From: Bradysia coprophila
Taxonomy: Eukaryota; Arthropoda; Insecta; Diptera; Sciaridae
Direction: 5' to 3'
Length of the DNA: 64,000 nucleotides
Assembly: GCF_014529535.1 (NCBI RefSeq)
Contig: NW_023503374.1
Span: forward strand, 1,054,001 to 1,118,000
Position 1 is the first letter of the stretch; every line of letters begins with the position of its first letter. The notes beneath the pieces were generated by a model, which was not told the DNA's origin, made no database searches, and worked only from the letters and a program-made list of their open reading frames with translations. The translations under genes and the position numbers were made by a program. Positions 25,528 through 36,762 of the stretch are shown piece after piece.

Positions 25528-26669
25528 TTACAACGTTAAGTCGATTGATATGTGAGCTTGATTGGCTGCAGAAGGTATCGTTCGGATTGAGATGTCCGTC
25601 AATCCCCTCAATTTATCCATCTGCGGTTCAATGGATCCCTGTGCTCCGTTGAGAAAGCTCTGATGAGACTCGTGATGCTGGTACTGGCAGTTTCTATCTG
25701 AATTGAACATACACATGGTTGATTGTGTACTAGTTTCGGTGTACATATCAAATGGCGTTTGCAATGGTTCAATGAATGATGAAGGTGAAATTGTCGTGGC
25801 TGGTGTTATGGCGGTCTGTGAAACATTACTGTTATCGTATTGTCTATGAGCGTTTTGACTCGAATACTCTTCGCCGCTGTCGTCATCGGAGCACAAGTCT
25901 ATCACATCGACAATAGTTGACTGATCGATAGAAGCAATCCTTGCCATGTCATAGTTCTTCATCGCCATCTCTTTATACCGACTTTCCGAATTCAGAACGT
26001 CAATATCGTTCTTAGTTAGTTTTTTCAGTTTTACCGTCACAGGTCTGCACATTTTGAGTTCATCGACATTTAGATTTAGGAACGCTTGTCGATACCAACT
26101 TTGACAATGTTTTCGCCTTGGAAATTTATACCATCTGTACGTCTGCTCTTGTGGACGGCGATACGTTACCGGTATGCGGTTGTATTTGATTGGTTTGATA
26201 AAACTACTTAGGCTATCGTCGGCTATTGGCGGGGCACAGCAATATCGTTCGTTACGCTCTAATTTTTCTTGAACGTAACTATGAGCCAGGTGTGATTTGG
26301 ACAACTTTAGCAGTTGTTGACCGGCTGGTGACGAAAAAGGTATATTACTACTTAATACTATTTGACTACATCGGGGCTTCCGTCGTTTTCCACTGGTTGA
26401 TGATTGTTCAATGTTTTTTTTAATCGGCGTTTTTAACTGATTCGTTGAAGGTAGCTTCGGATTAATTAACGAAAAATTTTGCAAAAAGTATGTTTGCTCT
26501 TTTAATTGCTTGTCCATTGGGCTGGCAAGAAACTCTTCGCCACAAAATATTACATCGTCATCTTCTTGACATGTTTTTTCGTGTTCCTGAAAAAATGGAT
26601 AAAACAAATGTTGTAGCAAACGTTAATATCATCGTGTCTTACATACACCCACAGCACTGCTTCTAGCAT
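25528..26669 (-). CDS. Unrecognised protein with SUMO-interaction-like motifs (two exons)
   Basis: Exon 2 (25528-26586) is open for 352 codons and is preceded by a good acceptor. A 27-nt first exon (26643-26669, MLEAVLWVY) with a GTAAGA donor supplies an in-frame ATG, giving 361 aa. I do not recognise the family. Visible features are an acidic DDDVIFCGEE near the N-terminus, a basic SGKRRKPR stretch, a central aromatic/basic segment (YRRPQEQTYRWYKFPRRKH), VDVIDLCSDDDSGEE in the second half, and ISIDLTL at the extreme C-terminus. VIDL followed by acids is the classic SUMO-interaction form, and IDLTL is similar. No signal peptide, membrane segment or enzyme motif is seen; a nuclear, SUMO-linked role is inference. 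Further 5' exons cannot be excluded. Confidence 0.7.
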
Positions 26670-26718
26670 GAACACAGAAAATATTCAGAGGCACTGTGTT
26701 TCTATTGTAATAAATATT

Positions 26719-26767
26719 ATGCATCTGTGTCCAAATCGTCAAAATAAACGTTTGGACACAGATGCAT
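26719..26767. repeat. Perfect 17-bp inverted repeat upstream of the 25.5-26.7 kb gene
   Basis: ATGCATCTGTGTCCAAA and TTTGGACACAGATGCAT are separated by 15 nt, about 50 bp upstream of the proposed ATG at 26669. It could be a small MITE remnant or a promoter-proximal hairpin. Confidence 0.7.
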
Positions 26768-26805
26768 ATAATTTTTTATGTGTCGAAGCAAATACTAGGT
26801 CCCAC

Positions 26806-26842
26806 CTTTTGGGCGGGTCAGGTCCCTTGACTGACACTTTCC
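26806..26842. repeat. Short dispersed motif copy 1
   Basis: TAGGTCCCACC, TTGGGCGGGTCAGG and TCCCTTGACTG also occur with two or three changes at 29308-29343, and a shorter form (GGGTCAGATCCCTTAACTG) lies at 13374-13392. CCCACC and GGGCGGG can pair as a tiny hairpin. Confidence 0.6.
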
Positions 26843-27788
26843 TAAATGTATTTTTGATCAATTTCATTGCATTTTCATTTTTTATTGTTAAGCTTCAGAA
26901 GCATCACTGGTTCCAGTTTATTTTTCAGGTGTATTCAAAAAAAACTTGTCAAATTTAATACATATATTTACTATATTAATGACTCCACGCAAATGATAGT
27001 AAAATTTGACAAAAAAGATTCTTTGGAAACCATGGTGATTTTGACCGTAAATCATAAATAAAATATGACTCGTGTAGATTACATGTGTAAACTTCCCACT
27101 CGTATGAGCTGTCTATTATTCTGTTTGATTGCCTTTTTGTTACATCAGAGTAGATGCGAAGTATGTTTTGCGAATGTGGAATGAGGAATTTTTCACAAAA
27201 TAAAAAAGTGCGATAGATGTTCTCTTCTCTTACACTTTTGTACAAAAAAAGAGGTCCCCCAGTACTTAATATACCTTCACATGGTAATAAATGGACTTTA
27301 TTAGTTTTTGGTTGATCGTTAAAAATAACTCTGTTTACCAATATTTTCGGTAAATTGGTATCAATTTCGACTCTATAATGGTAAAGGGATTTCAAATATT
27401 TGTAAAAAAAGAAATTTATTGGTATATAATCGAATATAATCTCCCATTCACAAAACCTTCACTCATGAATAAAATATCACGACTCGTGTGAATTACGGCC
27501 CTCGCTTCACTCTGGCCGCAAACTTCACACTCGTAAAATTTGTACAATATTCTCTTTGATTCATTTAATTCCATGTATTTTAAAAAATCTTCAGAAATTA
27601 GTTGAGATAATTCATCTTATATTGCCTGCAAAAATCTAACTTTTTTATTAAAATTTCTTACACTTCTTAATCAAAATGTGCTCATTTGATAGCAGGCATT
27701 TTGCTGGCGTAAGATGTGGTTGTAAAGAGAGTTAAAAACTACCTACTCGATAAATGACTAACAAGATGATAGTTGACAAACAACTTGA
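26843..27788. other. Intergenic AT-rich sequence
   Basis: No gene is supported. The minus-strand 139-codon frame at 26976-27395 shows no family features. Confidence 0.35.
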
Positions 27789-28093
27789 TAAAAATCTTTA
27801 AATTAATCAACGAAAGAAGTCTGTCACAACAGACATTCAACTAGATTGAGTGTAACTAACTATAATCATAAAAAACACAAATTCGTGTAACAATGCAACA
27901 GCAAACAGTGCAAATTTCATCAGAATTTCAGATAATGTTATTGTACGTCGACGGCAAGAATATACAATCACGCAACACCGTTATACTTTTGACGCAACAG
28001 GTTTTCTTCCTTTCCTAACCTGAATTGCACAGTAAAAATTCGGATTTTTTAAGAGGAACAAATCTTTACCCGATTGGATTAGTTGATAGTTAA

Positions 28094-28618
28094 ATGAAAG
28101 TAACCAAAGAGAAGTTTGACAAGGATGAAAAAGCGCTGACGAAAGAAAAACTTTCTATAGTTGCAGTGCCTTATGTCAAAGGGTTGTTTGAAAAGCTGAA
28201 GAACATATGCAAGAATGACGTCATGCTTATTATTAATGGTGACAACACACTAAAGAATTCAGTTTTCAGTAAGTTGAAAGATCCGACACCGAAGATGAAA
28301 CAGTCACATGTTGTTTATTCTATTCCATGTAGTTGCGGATGTAAGTATGTTGGCCAGACTTTACAGTATTTGAAGTCTAGAACTGGTCAGCATAAATATA
28401 ACATAGACATCAGTAACAATGAACATAGCGCATTATGTGATCATGCGATTTGCACTGGTCACACACCGCTATGGGAAGAGGTTAAAATTGTCTGTCGAGA
28501 AAGTAATCAAAAGAAGAGAGAGATTCTAGAAATGATTGTGATAAAAAAGACACCGGATTGTCTTAACAAACAGACTGATTGTATATTCTTGCTGTCGACG
28601 TACAATAACATTATCTGA
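28094..28618 (+). pseudogene. GIY-YIG endonuclease end of a Penelope-like retroelement
   Basis: This 174-codon frame has VVAVPYVKGL-type linker text near the start (VPYVKGLFEKLKNI). A GIY-YIG nuclease domain follows: HVVYSIPCSCGCKYVGQT (the two short strands with Y and YVGQ), YLKSRTGQH (conserved Arg), HALCDHAICTGHTPLW-like His/Cys text and REILEMIVIKK (conserved Glu). That order is typical of the C-terminus of Penelope-like elements, where it follows the reverse transcriptase. The RT part is absent upstream, so this is a 5'-truncated but uninterrupted fragment. Its last codons lie inside the right inverted repeat. Confidence 0.8.
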
Positions 28619-28623
28619 AATTC

Positions 28624-28831
28624 CACGACAGAGTAAAGTTAACCAGGCAGGAGGGCTGATTTGACAAGGGACCTGAATAATCTAGAAGTCCATGTACAAT
28701 ATTTTTTGCGAACAAATTTTTTTAATTTACGTCAGTGTTCATTTGAGTTCATTTTCATACAGTGTATTAGGTCCCTTATTTGACGTTTCGAAAATGAACC
28801 GCTACTGCCTGGTTTATTTTACTCTGCCGTG
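28624..28831. mobile_element. 7-bp-TSD MITE, copy A (208 bp)
   Basis: It begins CACGACAGAGTAAAG and ends TTTACTCTGCCGTG-like, with AACCAGGCAGGAG and its complement just inside. The target duplication is GAAATTC (28617-28623 and 28832-28838). Removing it and one duplication restores the Penelope-like inverted repeat, which demonstrates insertion. Confidence 0.9.
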
Positions 28832-28971
28832 GAAATTCTGATGAAATTTGCACTGTATGCTGTTGCATTGTTACACGAATTTGTGTTTTTTATTATTATA
28901 GTTAGTTACACTCAATCTACTTGAATGTCTGTTGTGACAGTCTTCTTTCGTTGATTAATTTAAAGATTTTT

Positions 28972-29779
28972 AATGTTTGTGACCTCCAATGTTTAAGTTT
29001 TTAGTAAGTAAGTTGACCGGTGATTAGTTTGCTAAGTTGTGAAATTATGCATTTTAGTTTAGCATTGGAGTCACAAATGACGAACACGCTTTTTAATTCG
29101 TTTCTGAATTTATTATATAAACATTCGTGGTATGTGTGTTGCTATACGATGTATTATGATCAGGTCCTCATGAAATTAATGTTTTCAGCCACTGATGATG
29201 GAATGCATCTATTTGATGTCGAAATTAATTTGGCAGAAATAAATTGATTTGTTGCATAAAATAGGTAACGTCAGATTTTTCGCCCATTACCGCCGACATT
29301 AACAACTAGGCCCCACCTCTTGGGTGGGTCAGGTCCCTTGACTGGCTATTTTTTTTTCTATAATTCCAGCCTTAGTTTTCTAACCATTTTTAAATGAGGT
29401 TGTGTTTTTGAGATCACAAAATTAAAGTCACATGAAAAGGTGATGTCTCTTTTATTCAGAAAACAGCAGTCATCACATGCTTCATTTTACTCATATTTAT
29501 TTAATTTCCTGAAGAAACAAAAAGAGCTATGAGTTGAAGGTCCAGCGAGCGATGTCTTACTCCTAAGTTGAGTCTCCTATATAGTCTACTAAAAGCGCTG
29601 AACAGGTGGCGCATTTCTTGCTTACCTCTTAAAAAAAACTCATGTGAATTACGGCTCTGGCAAAATTCACACTCGTGCAAACACTTTAGGAACGAAAAAT
29701 TTCTTTTAAGAACGCGATTTCACGCAAAAATTGTCGTATATCGCAGATTACCAGTCCAATAAAGTCCAATGTTCGAATT
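28972..29779. other. Intergenic sequence with motif copy 2 at 29308-29343
   Basis: TAGGCCCCACC, TTGGGTGGGTCAGG and TCCCTTGACTG repeat the motif seen at 26806-26842. No gene is supported in the remainder. Confidence 0.4.
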
Positions 29780-31125
29780 TAACCACATGAATTACGATAC
29801 TGGTCGAAAACACTTAATATTTTCAAATCTGCGATTTTCGAAGCCTCTGAGAATTACTCGAGTTATCGTGTTATCAAGCAAGCAAGATTGTTCTAGACTT
29901 CTAGATTGTTCGACCAGAAATCCAGATTCACTTACTCGTCGAATAATTTTTTTTCTGGAAATCCGTTGCAAAAATGTCGCGGTAACAAGTTGTGTTTACA
30001 ATTATACTCCAACCTCACTACTCCAATATTATCCATCTACGAACTTAAAATCGGGTAAAAATTACTTAAGTTATCACGATAACAAGGAAAAGCGTCTGAG
30101 TATAATTTGGCGTATTTCCTGCCTACCTCTTGAAAAAATATAACTCGTGTGAATTACGGCCATCGCTTCGCTCTGGCCACAAAGTTCACACTCGTTCAAA
30201 CATTTTAGGAACGAAAAAAATTCTTTTAAGAAGACGGATTTCACGCAAAAATTGTCGTATATCCCAGATTACTAGTCCAATTAAATTCCAATGTTCGAGT
30301 TTAACCACATGAATTACGCTACTGGTCGAAATTGATTTTTGAAGCCTCTGAGAATTACTCGAGCTATCGGTTTCTCGGTTTCTTATCGGTTTCTCTTTTG
30401 GGAAGTACTTCTTAATTGTTAGACCAGAAATCCAGAATTTCACTACTCGTCAAATAAGAAATTTTTCTGGAAATCCGTTGCAAAAATGTCGTGGTAAACA
30501 AGTTATGTTTACAATTACTCGAAACTCACTACTCCAATATCATTCTCTGTCAATTAAAACAAAAAATTTGAAAATCGGGTAAAAATTACTCAAGTTATCG
30601 CGCGGTAACAAGAGAAAGCGTCTGTGTAGAATTTCTCCCATCTCGTTGTTCGAACATTATCCATCTGCAAACTCAGCCTCAAGATTTTCAATCTTCGTCG
30701 ATTAAGACAAAATCTTTGAAAATCGGATAAGAATTATGGAAGTTATCGCGGTAACAAGTAAAACAATCTCTTGAGAATTATTCCCATCTCATTACTCCAA
30801 TATTGCCCATCTCGAGCTATCGAGTCCACAAGGAAAAGCGTCTGTGTAGAATTTCTCCCATCTTGTTGTTCTAACATTATCCATCTGCAAACTCAACCTC
30901 AAGAATTTCAATCTTCGTCGAATAACACAAAAAATTAGAAAATCTGATAAGAATTAGGGAAGTTATCGCGGTAACAAGGAATAAAATTCTTTTGAGAATT
31001 ACTCCCATCTCATTATCCCAATATTGCCCATCTACGAACTTAACCTCATGATTTTCATTCTCCGTCGATTAAAACCAAAATTTTGCAAATCGGTAAAGAA
31101 TTACTCGAGTTATCGAGTCCACAAG
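29780..31125. repeat. Degenerate tandem repeat region
   Basis: Recurring segments include GTTATCGCGGTAACAAG (about 30598, 30738, 30961), GAAAAGCGTCTGTGTAGAAT (30611, 30834), TTCAATCTTCGTCGA (30688, 30906) and CATTATCCATCTGCAAACTC. Spacing varies between about 140 and 230 bp, so it is a decayed higher-order array. Two related blocks around 29630-29960 and 30110-30470 share AACTCGTGTGAATTACGGC-like text. Confidence 0.7.
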
Positions 31126-32433
31126 TGTACGGACGTTTTCTGTATTTAACGTTTTTTGCCAATGTAGAACATTTTCAAAATATCAAAGTGAACTTAGCGT
31201 TACGGACATTTAAGGGTATTTTCTTTCATAAGACCCTGACTTTCAGTCAAGGGAATAAAGGCAAATGTCAAACGATAAAGTAGAATTCAAAAATAATTAA
31301 ATTTTGTCTAGACGGATTCTGATCAAACAAAATGTCAGGGTCTAGCGCGTGATCTCAGGACCCCGGCAAATTAGTTTTTAAATCGGACTAATATAGATCT
31401 ACTTCAAGATACGGTACTTTCACAAGTAACCTCACTTAAGTTTCGTAAAATGTTTAGTTCATTCATTCATTTGTATGAGATTTTTTAACGTGGATGGCAT
31501 TTCTTATCGAGGATGGCTTTTTAAACGGCCTTGAAGATGATCGATATGCCGAGCGAACATACTTTAAAGTCATGACGCGATCAATGTGTCAAATTTTACC
31601 TTTTTCGAAGTCTTATCTCTCAGGAGATATTGGTCCCATTGAAAAACTAACTGCCTTGTCGGAGTCCTGAGATCATGCGCTCACACTGGCATTTTGTTCG
31701 ATCAAAATCCATCGAGCCCAAATTTAATTATTTTGGCATTTGCCTTAATTGTCACGATTTAGTGTTAGGGTTAGTGCGGTTAGTTAGTGTTCGGCATCTG
31801 TGGGCAAAAAATCTGACGTTACCTATATCTAACGTTCCTGCAGGAAACTTCGTCTATCGTGGAGCAGGATTTATATCACTTGCCTTATTTAGCTTATTAC
31901 CGCATCATTAGCTAATTTTCATAATTCAGAGACTATTAAAATCGTTCTTGCACGTTTACCGCATAATGTCTGCTTCGAATTTCGTATAACTGATTTTCAA
32001 ATTTCAATAACTTCCGACTCAAACACAATTATTCTTTTCACAATGAATGACGCATTCAATAGGCTACTAAGACTACCGATCCTAAATAGGATCAAAATTT
32101 TGGCCACTGTTTATGTGCAAACTAAAGACAGTGAACTTTGCAAAGTTTTTGAAAACAATTTTTGAGAAAACAATTATAGTTTTAGTAACCGAAAAATGTT
32201 TATATTTTCGGTTTCGCAAACTGAACAGATCTATAGAAGACTTTCGCAATGAAAGGATGATTAGATCCCAAGAACTACAAATTCACACCGTGAGTGCGCT
32301 TCAGAATTTGATTTTTGGTTGAATCAGTGGATGAACAAATTGAATTGAAAAATGTAAGCCCAAGGGACGAAAATGACAGAAAAATGTAAGCCAAAGGAGA
32401 TACGTAATGGTTATTTCAACGCACTTTGATCGT
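31126..32433. other. Intergenic sequence
   Basis: No gene, RNA or clear repeat. The open frames in 31675-32322 have no recognisable motif. Confidence 0.35.
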
Positions 32434-32440
32434 GAATCAC

Positions 32441-32623
32441 CACGGCAGGATCAGTTCATTTTTGAAACGTCAAATAAGAGACTTAATACACTGTATGAAA
32501 ATGAACTCAAATTAACACTGACATAAATTGAAAAATTTAATTCGCAAAACACAAAGACAACTAGATAATTCAGGTCCCTAGTCAAATCAAGTGCTCCTGC
32601 CTGGGTGAATTTACTCTGCCGTG
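32441..32623. mobile_element. 7-bp-TSD MITE, copy B (183 bp)
   Basis: The ends are CACGGCAG and CTGCCGTG. The target duplication GAATCAC lies at 32434-32440 and 32624-32630. It is inverted relative to the other copies and shortened at its left subterminal part. Confidence 0.9.
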
Positions 32624-33014
32624 GAATCACTCATTTACGACGATGCGTTTGATTTGTGGCTGACTCTTCAAATTTTGAATTTTCAGAGGACTTCAGCGGA
32701 ATACCAACGACAAACGGCAATTTCTTTTGATTTTGATTTTGAGCGGATATGCTATTCCGTAGTAACGTTTGAATGCAAAAACGGGTGTAATGGTAGAGTG
32801 CTATTATAAAGTGACAATCAATGCCATTGTGTACGAACTTACGAGACCCGTAATGTGGACCGTTAGACCGGTAATGCGGCGACAATCAAGCGAACACGAC
32901 GATTGTCCACACAACGACACTTCGATAAAACATGCAACGATAAAAAGTTCGTCACTCCGGCCTCACTCGCTAAAAGAAACCTATTTTCGCATTCAGCTTG
33001 TCAAAAACGATTTA

Positions 33015-33095
33015 TGATTTCATAGTGTAGATTGAACCGAGGTAGTAAATCCCACACTGTTGTCAAGTGTCGAGGTAATAGTGTTCGTCTAGGAA
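33015..33095 (-). repeat. tRNA-derived SINE-like sequence
   Basis: Minus-strand reading gives CACTATTACCTCGACACTTG, then a perfect five-pair ACACT/AGTGT stem with a 7-nt loop and, downstream, CCTCGGTTCAATC, a good B-box-like element. The D arm and acceptor stem are poor. It lies in the likely third intron or 3' flank of the gene at 33160-33835. Confidence 0.35.
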
Positions 33096-33159
33096 GATTT
33101 TTCAGCGTGCTTGTATGTGAAAAAAAGAAGCTCTAATTGTCAATATTTGAGTTACTTAC

Positions 33160-33835
33160 ATCATATGCATCCTTGGAATACAGTTCAGCCTCACAATTAT
33201 CACAGAGATAGATTTCGAAAACAGTTTCCACTGTATCAACTGTTTCTTCAATGATTTTGCTTTGCGAGTTGTTTTTCCTCGAGGACAGCAGGGTAATTTT
33301 GCTCGTTCTGTTAACTGAAGTTTGATCGTACAACTGTAATGGATGCATGTAATTACCACTGTTTTCGTCAGATTACGCGATGGATAGATAAGCCTACCAT
33401 ATTTTCATTCCTAAATGTCACCAAGAGCTTGTTACTCGACCGTTCGAATAGAGAAGTCGTGTTGTTGTAATTATTTATGAAACGCAAAGACTCCGGCTGA
33501 TATGTGGCTAGTTGCTGGCAAAACCGGAGTAGAAATATACTCGCATGGAATTTGTAACAAATTATAACGATCGACTTGAGCTTGTCATGCCATTCGGTCT
33601 CATATGTCGGTCTCTGCAGAGGTATCGAAAACGGCACAGTTTCGGGCCACCATTCTGGCTCACTATATTCTGCATTATTGTGAATCTGAATGTTGCCTAG
33701 TGAACATTGAACCATAAACGGAATGAATTTTTCGAGTTGTGATTCTGTGATTTTTTCCAATGATGTCGGATAGCCGCCTGCGAACAGCAATGGCAGATTT
33801 GATACCATGTTATGGCAATTCGTTTCATTTGCCAT
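33160..33835 (-). CDS. Unrecognised protein with WWP motif and partial zinc finger (two exons seen; 3' end open)
   Basis: Exon 1 is 33398-33835 (146 codons from the ATG) and exon 2 is 33160-33333 (58 codons). They are joined by a 64-bp GT-AG intron without frame change. Exon 2 ends at a strong GTAAGT donor, so at least one more exon is expected to the left. The first exon reads NLPLLFAGGYPTSLEKI, then PEWWPETVPFSIPLQRP and LKSIVIICYKF. Exon 2 ends in EIYLCDNCEAELYSKDAYD, which looks like the CxxC half of a C2H2 finger; its histidines would sit in the next exon. A possible continuation starts at 32837 (reading FVHNGIDCH), but its acceptor is weak. I do not recognise the family. A DNA- or chromatin-binding role is only suggested by the half finger. 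Confidence 0.6.
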
Positions 33836-33839
33836 TACT

Positions 33840-35160
33840 GCTTTTCAGTTTTCAATCAAAGAGAATCTGAAAGTGAAAGAAAATGCATTCGGCTTGATTT
33901 CTACTTACAAAAAAAAACACATTTTGCCTCCGACTAGCTAAACCATTACTCTTTCTATTATCTAAAGTGTAAACGGAGATAAAACTGAGTGCTTTTTTCG
34001 TATGTTCGTGGAAATCAAGACTTAGGCTATCGATTTACTCTGACATTCGTCTACATTTGCATAAGAAAATATTTCCTTGAGATACTTTGAGTTTGAAAGT
34101 TTTGTGATTTACCGATGGAAAAATTACTTAGAAAGACGCTAACCAATGTCTTTGTGACTTTGTATGGAACTGAGAGTCAAGCTGAGCCAATGCCTTTGAC
34201 TGTACGTGTTTTTGAATAGTAACTTTTCTGGACTGTATGCCATGACTTTTCTAGTTTCCCCCTCGTGATTTATAGTCAGAGAGACACACTTTCCTTGAAC
34301 TAAACGTACTGTGTCGCATTGGACTAAATGGAGAAATTTTCTATTATAGCAATGAATTGCAAATCCATTAATTTTTATTACTTAATTTCATTGTTACTTC
34401 TTTATCACTTACAAGTGAAACGAATTGAAACCATGACCTCTGAGTGTTCATAATTATATTCAAATCATCAGCACATAGTAAACGTTAATTAAAATGTTCT
34501 ATGATTTAAATGTTACAGATCTAGTTTTTGTTCAATCGACAAACAATACACCTTCCATAGACCCGAGCCAAAATTCATGAGCAGCACCGAAATATTACGC
34601 AGCACTCCGAAACATCTTAGTACTCACCAAGCAGAAGTAGTTTATTAAGAGCCGCCTGTACTCCCAACTTTCAAATTCCGAACATTTATCACTGATCAGA
34701 AAGAATCATTGAAGTTCACAATCCCAACCAAACGCAAATTTCATATTCACAAATGTAATCACATCACGGGCAATAAGTCAAGACAGTGAATTGCAATATG
34801 GCGGAAATTTTTTTTCAGAAATATTTTTGTTTCTGAAAATATCTTGGTAAACAAATCGATGATGGTTCGGGATCGATTTACACATTTGCATTAACTTGAA
34901 TGAATTTCAAAAAAACATCGAGACATTTTTACCAACCAAATTTATTCTATGCTTTTCTCAATAATCAAAACAAAGTTCCGCGGCATTTATTTATGAGGAA
35001 CCTATTTGTAATGTCAAATTTTTGCGGGTATGCGTACACTTTATGGGTTTAGAAAATATGTCGAATTCGTTGCCATAGACGTCCAAGGATACCACTTTGA
35101 GGTATTCAATTTTTACTTGTACGTTTCGTAACTACATATTGTATCTTGTATATTGTCACA
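33840..35160. other. Intergenic sequence upstream of the 33.2-33.8 kb gene
   Basis: AT-rich, with no gene, repeat or RNA seen. It should include the promoter of the minus-strand gene. Confidence 0.35.
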
Positions 35161-35445
35161 TGATGTAACTAGCTGCTAGCCTATTTTAGGAATTAAATTC
35201 CCGAAAATTCTTGAAATTCCCGAAAATTCTAAAAATTCCCGAAAATTCTCGAAATTCCCAAAAATTCTCTAAAATTTTCGAAAATTCTTGAAAATTCCCG
35301 AAATTCTTAAAAATTGTTAAAACACTAGAAACTCGCTCCGTTTCGATTTTATTGTTCTTCAAAGTGTGGTAGTCTACCACTATGGTGTGGCTTTACATAT
35401 TTCAAGGGACAAAGAGCTATTTTTAAGATTTTTCGATTTTCCGAT

Positions 35446-35672
35446 ATTGGTGTCACCAATGAAAGTAAATAGATAGGTATGGCCAAACGTTTAAATTTGT
35501 TCTAGCCGGAGCACATACGGATTTGCATGGCGCCACCTCAAACGAACTCATTTCTAGTGCAAATTTCCACTAGAAATGAGTTCGTTTGAGGTGGCGCCAT
35601 GCAAATCCGTATGTGCTCCGACTTGTAAGGACTGGCCATACCTACTCATCTACTTTCATTGGGTGTCACCGC
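35446..35672. mobile_element. Near-perfect palindrome, about 225 bp
   Basis: GGTGTCACCAATGAAAGTA faces TACTTTCATTGGGTGTCACC. The core CGGAGCACATACGGATTTGC...GCAAATCCGTATGTGCTCCG is perfect over arms of about 45 bp around a short centre. It looks like a MITE nested in the larger element. Confidence 0.85.
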
Positions 35673-36067
35673 CTTCGTGATCAACTCAGAGTTGTTTTGA
35701 CCTATTATTTCAGAACCTCAATAGAACTGACGTGTATGAGGTAAAAGTAAAAATTTTAGTTCACAGTTCGTATTTTTTACCAATGAATGTACATACTAGT
35801 TATGGCAGATTCTTCAAAATCTATCGATTTATACTGAACGCACTCATTATTTTTGTCAAGATAAAAATAAGCGTTAAAATCCGTTTTGAAAATCGTTATT
35901 TCCTTCGAGGTGACATTAGACCGTACCTGGGTGATTTATCCTGCATTGGTTTTTACGCTAAGAGGGATTTTTTTGAAAAACAGCCTACCAAAATCGAACG
36001 CATTTTTCAGTCGACTTTTTTATATGTGCCTAGAAAGGTATTCGACCCCAGAAGCCAAAACCACTTT

Positions 36068-36762
36068 CAAAAAAATTCTTCGAAGTTTGTCTGGCTGGTG
36101 AAAGGTGATCAAAAACCGGAAACTTGCACTTTTCTTACAAAAAGTCGTGTGGGGTGTCATTAGAAAGGTAATCATGAGCCGAAAAGGGACTTATTGTGTT
36201 TAAAATTCATCGACACTGAAATATGTGCAGTTGAAGTTTTCAACCGAAGACTTACACTGTTCTTACTAAAATTTCTCGAGGTACACAAAAACGTACATGG
36301 TCGTTTAGGGTGTCATTTGACAGGTAATTTAATGTGATTTTGGGCCAAATAGGGTCTTATGTGGTTTGGATGCATCTACGATGAAATAGTTGAAATGCTT
36401 AGGTGTACATATTTCATCATAGATGCATCCCAACTTCATAAGACCCTATTTGGCCGAAAAGCACATTAAATTACCTGTCAAATGACACCCTACACGACCA
36501 TGTACGTTTTGTGTACCTCGAGAAATTTCAGTAAGAACAGTGTAAGTCTTCGGTTGAAAACTTCAACTGCACATATTTCAGTCTCGATGAATTTTAAACA
36601 CAATAAGTCCCTATTTGGCTCAATAGTACGTGTGATTACCTTTCTAATGACACCTCACACGACCCTGTACGGCTCGTGTAACTGGAGACATTTTTGTAAG
36701 AAAAGTGCCAGTTTTCGGTTTTTGATCACCTTTCACCAGCCAGACAAACTTCGAAGAAGTTT
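36068..36762. mobile_element. Foldback element, arms of about 320-350 bp
   Basis: TTCTTCGAAGTTTGTCTGGC at the left faces GCCAGACAAACTTCGAAGAA at the right. Further pairs such as TGTGCAGTTGAAGTTTTCAACCG continue inward to a centre near 36400. Divergence between arms is modest. Confidence 0.85.

Larger units (their letters stand above)
27789..28971 (+). mobile_element. Penelope-like element fragment framed by inverted repeats
   Basis: The left arm (about 27789-27978) is repeated inverted at about 28580-28971, once the 208-bp MITE at 28624-28831 is subtracted. Matching landmarks are AATCTTTAAATTAATCAACG with CGTTGATTAATTTAAAGATT, and CAGATAATGTTATTGTACG with CGTACAATAACATTATCTG. The arms enclose the GIY-YIG ORF. 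Inverted terminal repeats are known for Penelope-like elements. Confidence 0.75.
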
